Origin: Bacteroides sp. 43_108
Lineage (GTDB): Bacteria > Bacteroidota > Bacteroidia > Bacteroidales > Bacteroidaceae
Reading direction: 5' to 3'
NCBI GenBank assembly: GCA_001915545.1
Contig: MNQS01000187.1
Span: 1-20,625 of the forward strand
Length of the DNA: 20,625 nt
Each line of letters starts with the position of its first letter. Position 1 is the stretch's first letter. Both the position numbers and the translations under genes were made by a program. The notes under the pieces are model-generated. The model made no database searches. It had not been told where the DNA came from and saw only the letters and a program-made list of their open reading frames with translations. Positions 16,594 to 20,625 of the stretch are shown piece by piece.

Positions 16594-19362
16594 TCAATGA
16601 GCCTCCAGCCAATTCTTGCCCCAACCGCAGTCAGCTATAAGCGGAACACTCATCTGACATGCAGACTCCATCTCTTCGACGACCATCTTCTGAAGACGTT
16701 CTTTTTCTTCAGGGAAAACACTGAAATTCAATTCGTCATGTACCTGAAGTATCATTTTTGAACGCATATTTTCGGCCTGCATTCTGCGATCTATTCTGAC
16801 CATTGCAATCTTTATTATATCAGCAGCACTGCCTTGTATAGGCGTATTTATGGCATTGCGCTCGGCATATCCGCGCACAACAGCATTATGGCTGTTAATA
16901 TCCGGAAGCATGCAACGTCTGCTGAACATAGTTTCCGTATAACCTCTTTCACGGGCCATCTGTATAGATCTGTCCATATACTCACGAACCTTAGGATACG
17001 TAGCAAAGTAACCGTCAATCAGCTCTTTAGCCTCTGCACGGCTCACTTCCATACGCTCAGCAAGTCCGAATACTGTTATTCCATATATTATACCGAAATT
17101 GGCAGTCTTTGCCTTGCGTCTCTGATCTGCAGTTACCTCCTCAATAGGAATCTTATAGATTTTTGCAGCCGTAGCGGCATGTATATCATATCCCTGGGTA
17201 AATGCTTCAATCATATTCTCATCCTGGCTTAAATGAGCCATTATTCGAAGTTCGATCTGAGAATAATCGGCCGAGAAAAATTCACATCCATCATCAGGAA
17301 TAAATGCCTTGCGAACTTCCTTTCCATTCTCGTCCCTAATAGGAATATTCTGCAGGTTAGGATCACTGGAACTAAGTCTTCCCGTCGATGTTACTGCCTG
17401 ATTATAAGACGTATGTATATGTCCGGTCTTTGGATTTATAAGCTGCGGCAGAGAATCCACATAAGTAGAAAGAAGTTTCTTGTATCCGCGATAATCAAGA
17501 ATTTTTTCCACAATAGGGTGGCGCGACTTCAGATTCTGAAGCACATCCTCAGAAGTTACATATTGTCCGGTTTTAGTTTTCTTAGCCTTATCTACAATCT
17601 TCAGCTTGTCGAACAGCACTTCGCCGACCTGCTTTGGAGAAGAAATATTGAAGTCCATGCCAGCCATCTCGTGTATTTCCTTTTCGATGGTACTCATACG
17701 CTCGGCAAACTGCCTGGAAGTCTCGGCCAACGACTCTGTATCGACACGTACACCGTTCATCTCCATACGTGCAAGCACAGGCACCAGAGGCATTTCTATC
17801 TCTTCAAAAAGACTGTAAAGTCCATTTTTCTTCAACTCAACCTCGAAAATATTCTTGAGCTTAAGAGTCACATCAGCATCTTCAGAAGCATATTTGTAAA
17901 CTTCGGAAGGGGAGAGGCTGCGCATATTTTTCTGTCCCTTGCCCTTCGGACCTATAAGTTCGTCGATATGTATAGTCTTATAGTTGAGATATACCTCAGC
18001 CATATAGTCCATGTTGTGGCGCAACTCGGGCTGAAGCACATAATGGGCAATCATTGTATCGAAAATCGGTCCATTGAACTTGACTCCATAATTTGCCAAG
18101 ACTATGATGTCATATTTAATGTTCTGTCCGATTTTCATCAAATCAGGTGATTCATAAACGCCTTTAAATATATTTACTATTTTTAACGCTTCTTCGCGTT
18201 CTGATGGAATAGGCACATAAAAAGCCTTGTTTTCTTCTATTGAGAAGCTCAAACCGACCAGTTCTGCCTTCATTGCATCGGTACTGGTGGTCTCCGTATC
18301 TACACTGACTGCGGAAGATGTAAATATTTTTCCGCAAAGCTCATTCATTTTCTCCTCTGTATCAACCAATTGATAATCATATTCAATATCATTCAGTGTC
18401 TTCAGATTTGAAGATACGGGTTCTTCCTTGCCCTCCGTAGATTTCACGGCAAAGAGATCGCCTTGCAAAGATGGTTGATTGGATACTTTTTTATCCTTGT
18501 TCAAAATTCGGTTGATCAATGTACGGAATTCCAGCTCTTCAAACAAAGAACGCAATTTCTGCTCATCGATCTTCTTGCGCTCCAAAAGCGGCATGTCAAG
18601 CTCTATTGGAACATCGGTCTTTATCGTCGCAAGGAATTTTGAAAAGACTATTCCTTCTTCATTTGTTTCAATCTTGGTCTTAAGTGCTCCCTTAAGCTCA
18701 CCCTTGTGCTCAAGCAGATTCTCGATAGACCCATATTGTGAAATCAGCTTGACGGCAGTTTTTTCGCCCACACCTGGACAGCCAGGAATATTGTCGGCCG
18801 CATCTCCCATAAGTCCGAGCATGTCTATGACCTGAAGAGGAGAGGAGAGTCCATACTTGTTCATGACCTCGTCTGGTCCCATGACTTCAAATTCCTTATC
18901 ACCGAATTTCGGACGATACATGAAGACATTCGAACTGACAAGCTGTCCATAGTCCTTATCAGGAGTCATCATATAGGTTTCTATACCCATAGCGCCGGCT
19001 TTCTTGGCCAGCGTACCTATGACATCATCAGCTTCATATCCTGCAACCTCCAATATCGGAATGTTGTACGCCTCAAGAATCTGTTTGATATATGGCACCG
19101 ACAACCTTATAGCCTCGGGTGTTTCTTCGCGCTGCGCCTTATATTCAGGATAAGCCTCATGACGGAATGTAGGTCCCGCAGGATCAAAAGCAACCCCTAT
19201 ATGAGTTGGATTCTCCTTTGTCAGAACCTCTTCAAGCGTGTTTACAAACCCCATGATGGCCGAAGTGTTAAGACCTTTGGAATTAACTCTCGGAGACTTT
19301 ATAAGTGCATAATATGCCCGATAAATCAATGCGTATGCGTCGAGAAGAAAGAGTTTTGGCAT
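16594..19362 (-). CDS. polA: DNA polymerase I with 5'-3' and intact 3'-5' exonuclease domains
   Basis: 922 aa. The 5' nuclease domain (about 1-290) has YRAYYAL, GYEADDVIG and DNIPGCPGVGEKTA. The 3'-5' proofreading domain (about 330-515) keeps Exo I D355-T-E357, Exo II N414-x2-Y-D418 and Exo III Y491-x3-D495, so proofreading should be active, unlike Taq-type enzymes. The polymerase domain has motif A DYSQIELR from D699, O-helix R749, K752, F756 and Y760 (RRKAKTANFGIIYG), and motif C QVHDE with D876. F756 corresponds to E. coli F762. It functions in Okazaki-fragment maturation and gap repair. It is transcribed away from the prenyl synthase gene. Confidence 0.98.
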   Translation of the reverse strand: MPKLFLLDAYALIYRAYYALIKSPRVNSKGLNTSAIMGFVNTLEEVLTKENPTHIGVAFDPAGPTFRHEAYPEYKAQREETPEAIRLSVPYIKQILEAYNIPILEVAGYEADDVIGTLAKKAGAMGIETYMMTPDKDYGQLVSSNVFMYRPKFGDKEFEVMGPDEVMNKYGLSSPLQVIDMLGLMGDAADNIPGCPGVGEKTAVKLISQYGSIENLLEHKGELKGALKTKIETNEEGIVFSKFLATIKTDVPIELDMPLLERKKIDEQKLRSLFEELEFRTLINRILNKDKKVSNQPSLQGDLFAVKSTEGKEEPVSSNLKTLNDIEYDYQLVDTEEKMNELCGKIFTSSAVSVDTETTSTDAMKAELVGLSFSIEENKAFYVPIPSEREEALKIVNIFKGVYESPDLMKIGQNIKYDIIVLANYGVKFNGPIFDTMIAHYVLQPELRHNMDYMAEVYLNYKTIHIDELIGPKGKGQKNMRSLSPSEVYKYASEDADVTLKLKNIFEVELKKNGLYSLFEEIEMPLVPVLARMEMNGVRVDTESLAETSRQFAERMSTIEKEIHEMAGMDFNISSPKQVGEVLFDKLKIVDKAKKTKTGQYVTSEDVLQNLKSRHPIVEKILDYRGYKKLLSTYVDSLPQLINPKTGHIHTSYNQAVTSTGRLSSSDPNLQNIPIRDENGKEVRKAFIPDDGCEFFSADYSQIELRIMAHLSQDENMIEAFTQGYDIHAATAAKIYKIPIEEVTADQRRKAKTANFGIIYGITVFGLAERMEVSRAEAKELIDGYFATYPKVREYMDRSIQMARERGYTETMFSRRCMLPDINSHNAVVRGYAERNAINTPIQGSAADIIKIAMVRIDRRMQAENMRSKMILQVHDELNFSVFPEEKERLQKMVVEEMESACQMSVPLIADCGWGKNWLEAH

Positions 19363-19384
19363 AATTAATGATATATTTTAGACG

Positions 19385-19392
19385 TAAAGTTA
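19385..19392 (-). promoter_or_regulatory. Candidate polA promoter (-7 element)
   Basis: TAACTTTA on the minus strand differs from TAnnTTTG only at the last base. It would give a leader of roughly 15-20 nt. No convincing -33 element is seen. Confidence 0.35.
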
Positions 19393-19424
19393 CAAAAAAA
19401 ATATTATTATAACCGTTTTATTGC

Positions 19425-19432
19425 TAATTTTG
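19425..19432 (+). promoter_or_regulatory. Candidate promoter of the polyprenyl synthase gene
   Basis: TAATTTTG is a perfect TAnnTTTG match, 24 bp before the ATG at 19457. The -33 region is weak. Confidence 0.5.
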
Positions 19433-19456
19433 TATTGTAATAGCTTGTAATAACAA

Positions 19457-20431
19457 ATGGACGCACTATCCCTAATAAGAAAACCTATTGGAAGAGAATT
19501 GGAAGAGTACAAGAAGGTTTTCGATTCATATCTGATTCATTCAAACCCGATTCTCAGAGAAGTACTGAAATTCATTGGGCAACGGAAAGGCAAAATGATG
19601 CGCCCGATATTGACCTTGCTTTCCGCCAAGCTATTCGGCGACATCAATGAATCTTCAATATTTACAGCTGCTACATTCGAATTTACCCATACAGCCAGTC
19701 TTGTACACGATGATGTAGTAGACGAAAGCGAAGAGAGAAGGGGACTTCCGTCGGTAAACAGCATTTACAACAACAAAGTTGCAGTACTTGTGGGCGACTA
19801 CATTCTGGCAAGCGGGCTTCTGAATGCATACAACGCTGGTAATTCCGAAATAGTAAAAATCGTATCTACCGCAGCGCAGAAACTGGCAAATGGAGAACTC
19901 CTGCAGCTCAAAAACGTTGAATATGAGAAGATTTCAGAGGACGTATACTTCGAAATCATAAAAAACAAAACCGCCGCGCTGTTTTCAGCTTGCGCTGAAG
20001 GAGGTGCCGTAAGTACAGGAGCATCCGAAAAGGACCGCGAGAACATGCGCAGATTCGGCGAAATAATTGGAATATGCTTCCAGATAAAAGACGACATATT
20101 TGACTATTACGACGAAAACGACATAGGAAAGCCAACCGGCAACGATATGCAGGAAGGAAAACTGACATTGCCGGTAATTCATGCACTCTTTACTACAGGA
20201 AGCAACGAAATGTTCGACATAGCATACAAGGTAAAGAGCAGAAACGTTACTCATGATGAAATTGTAAAACTCATTCAATTCACAAAAGAGAACGGAGGCA
20301 TTGAATATGCCGAAAATGTTATGAAAAAATATGCCGCTGATGCCAACAAAATCCTGGATGAATATGAAGACAACGATATAAAGGACGCATTGAAAGCATA
20401 CGTAGATTTCGTTATAGAAAGAAATAAGTGA
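19457..20431 (+). CDS. Long-chain trans-polyprenyl diphosphate synthase
   Basis: 324-aa soluble enzyme adding isopentenyl diphosphate units to an allylic primer. GKxxRP at 45-50 binds isopentenyl diphosphate. The two Mg-binding Asp-rich motifs are D85-DVVD89 (followed by ERRG) and D212-DIFD216. KPTGND and the EGKLTLPV segment complete the site. Small residues just before the first motif (A80, S81) leave the product tunnel open, so a long product is expected, probably the octaprenyl or longer side chain of menaquinone; chain length is an inference. It is divergent from polA and ends before a strong hairpin terminator. Confidence 0.93.
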   Translation: MDALSLIRKPIGRELEEYKKVFDSYLIHSNPILREVLKFIGQRKGKMMRPILTLLSAKLFGDINESSIFTAATFEFTHTASLVHDDVVDESEERRGLPSVNSIYNNKVAVLVGDYILASGLLNAYNAGNSEIVKIVSTAAQKLANGELLQLKNVEYEKISEDVYFEIIKNKTAALFSACAEGGAVSTGASEKDRENMRRFGEIIGICFQIKDDIFDYYDENDIGKPTGNDMQEGKLTLPVIHALFTTGSNEMFDIAYKVKSRNVTHDEIVKLIQFTKENGGIEYAENVMKKYAADANKILDEYEDNDIKDALKAYVDFVIERNK

Positions 20432-20465
20432 GAGTAGGGGGCTTCAGCCTTTATATACCACATAA

Positions 20466-20511
20466 AAAATGGACCAGATGACTATGTGAATAATGTCATC
20501 TGGTCCATTTT
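20466..20511 (+). terminator. Intrinsic terminator after the polyprenyl synthase gene
   Basis: A 17-bp perfect stem, AAAATGGACCAGATGAC (20466-20482) with GTCATCTGGTCCATTTT (20495-20511), encloses a 12-nt loop and ends in a T run. Confidence 0.9.
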
Positions 20512-20526
20512 CTGTATGTATAAGTT

Positions 20527-20619
20527 GGGATATTCAGTAAATAGAATAAAATTAGCCAACTAATTCATACACAAAGTGTTGCGAATTAGCTGGCTTTTTT
20601 GTATCTTTAGGTATTCCCC
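20527..20619. repeat. Right copy of the 93-bp inverted flank repeat; terminator-like hairpin
   Basis: Exact reverse complement of positions 1-93, starting 15 bp after the previous terminator. Read rightward, its near-palindromic arms (AGCCAACTAATTC and GAATTAGCTGGCT with ACAC/GTGT inside) end in a run of six T residues, so it also looks like an outward-facing terminator. Confidence 0.9.
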
Positions 20620-20625
20620 CGAAAA

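Noticed and set aside
17233..18150. 305-codon plus-strand frame
   Set aside because: It is fully antisense to polA, whose motifs are intact, and the translation shows no domain.
1..20625. Prophage, integrative element or toxin-antitoxin system
   Set aside because: No integrase, transposase, phage structural gene, relaxase or recognisable toxin pair was found.

Overview
The window looks like chromosomal DNA of a Prevotella-like member of the Bacteroidales. The evidence is a C-terminal type IX secretion (T9SS) sorting tail, several upstream sites matching the Bacteroidetes -7 element TAnnTTTG, little use of Shine-Dalgarno sequences, Bacteroidetes-type Lgt signature residues, and a secreted GH127-type glycosidase. 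No tRNA, rRNA, transposase or phage gene was found. The genus is an inference.

Layout. Positions 1-93 and 20527-20619 are identical 93-bp sequences in opposite orientation. Each is a near-palindrome whose hairpin runs into a T tract pointing outward. Between them, from left to right: a TGS/uridine-kinase fusion (minus); an ECF sigma factor overlapping its membrane anti-sigma factor (minus, about 1.9-3.7 kb); mutS (plus); a strong bidirectional terminator; an lgt-ychF pair read ychF then lgt (minus). An AT-richer accessory block follows: a putative lipoprotein and a 68-aa membrane protein (plus); a 36-bp perfect palindrome; a secreted solenoid repeat protein and a T9SS cargo protein (minus); a long leader (13332-13864); and a secreted GH127 enzyme (minus). 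The window closes with core genes: polA (minus), divergent from a long-chain polyprenyl diphosphate synthase (plus).

How the parts work together. MutS and Pol I are genome-maintenance genes. Lgt lipidates prolipoproteins such as the one predicted at 9130. The sigma/anti-sigma pair is a self-contained envelope-signalling switch. The prenyl synthase supplies isoprenoid tails. The two secreted minus-strand proteins at 10.5-13.3 kb are probably co-transcribed.

The most unusual part is the approximately 530-nt leader of those secreted genes. A good promoter (13871-13900) lies at its upstream end. Next comes a 42-codon mini-ORF made of an in-frame 66-bp duplication. Near the 3' end a segment can pair either with an upstream arm or with a downstream arm that repeats the upstream one, giving two mutually exclusive long hairpins just before the start codon. 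I do not recognise this as a named RNA family.
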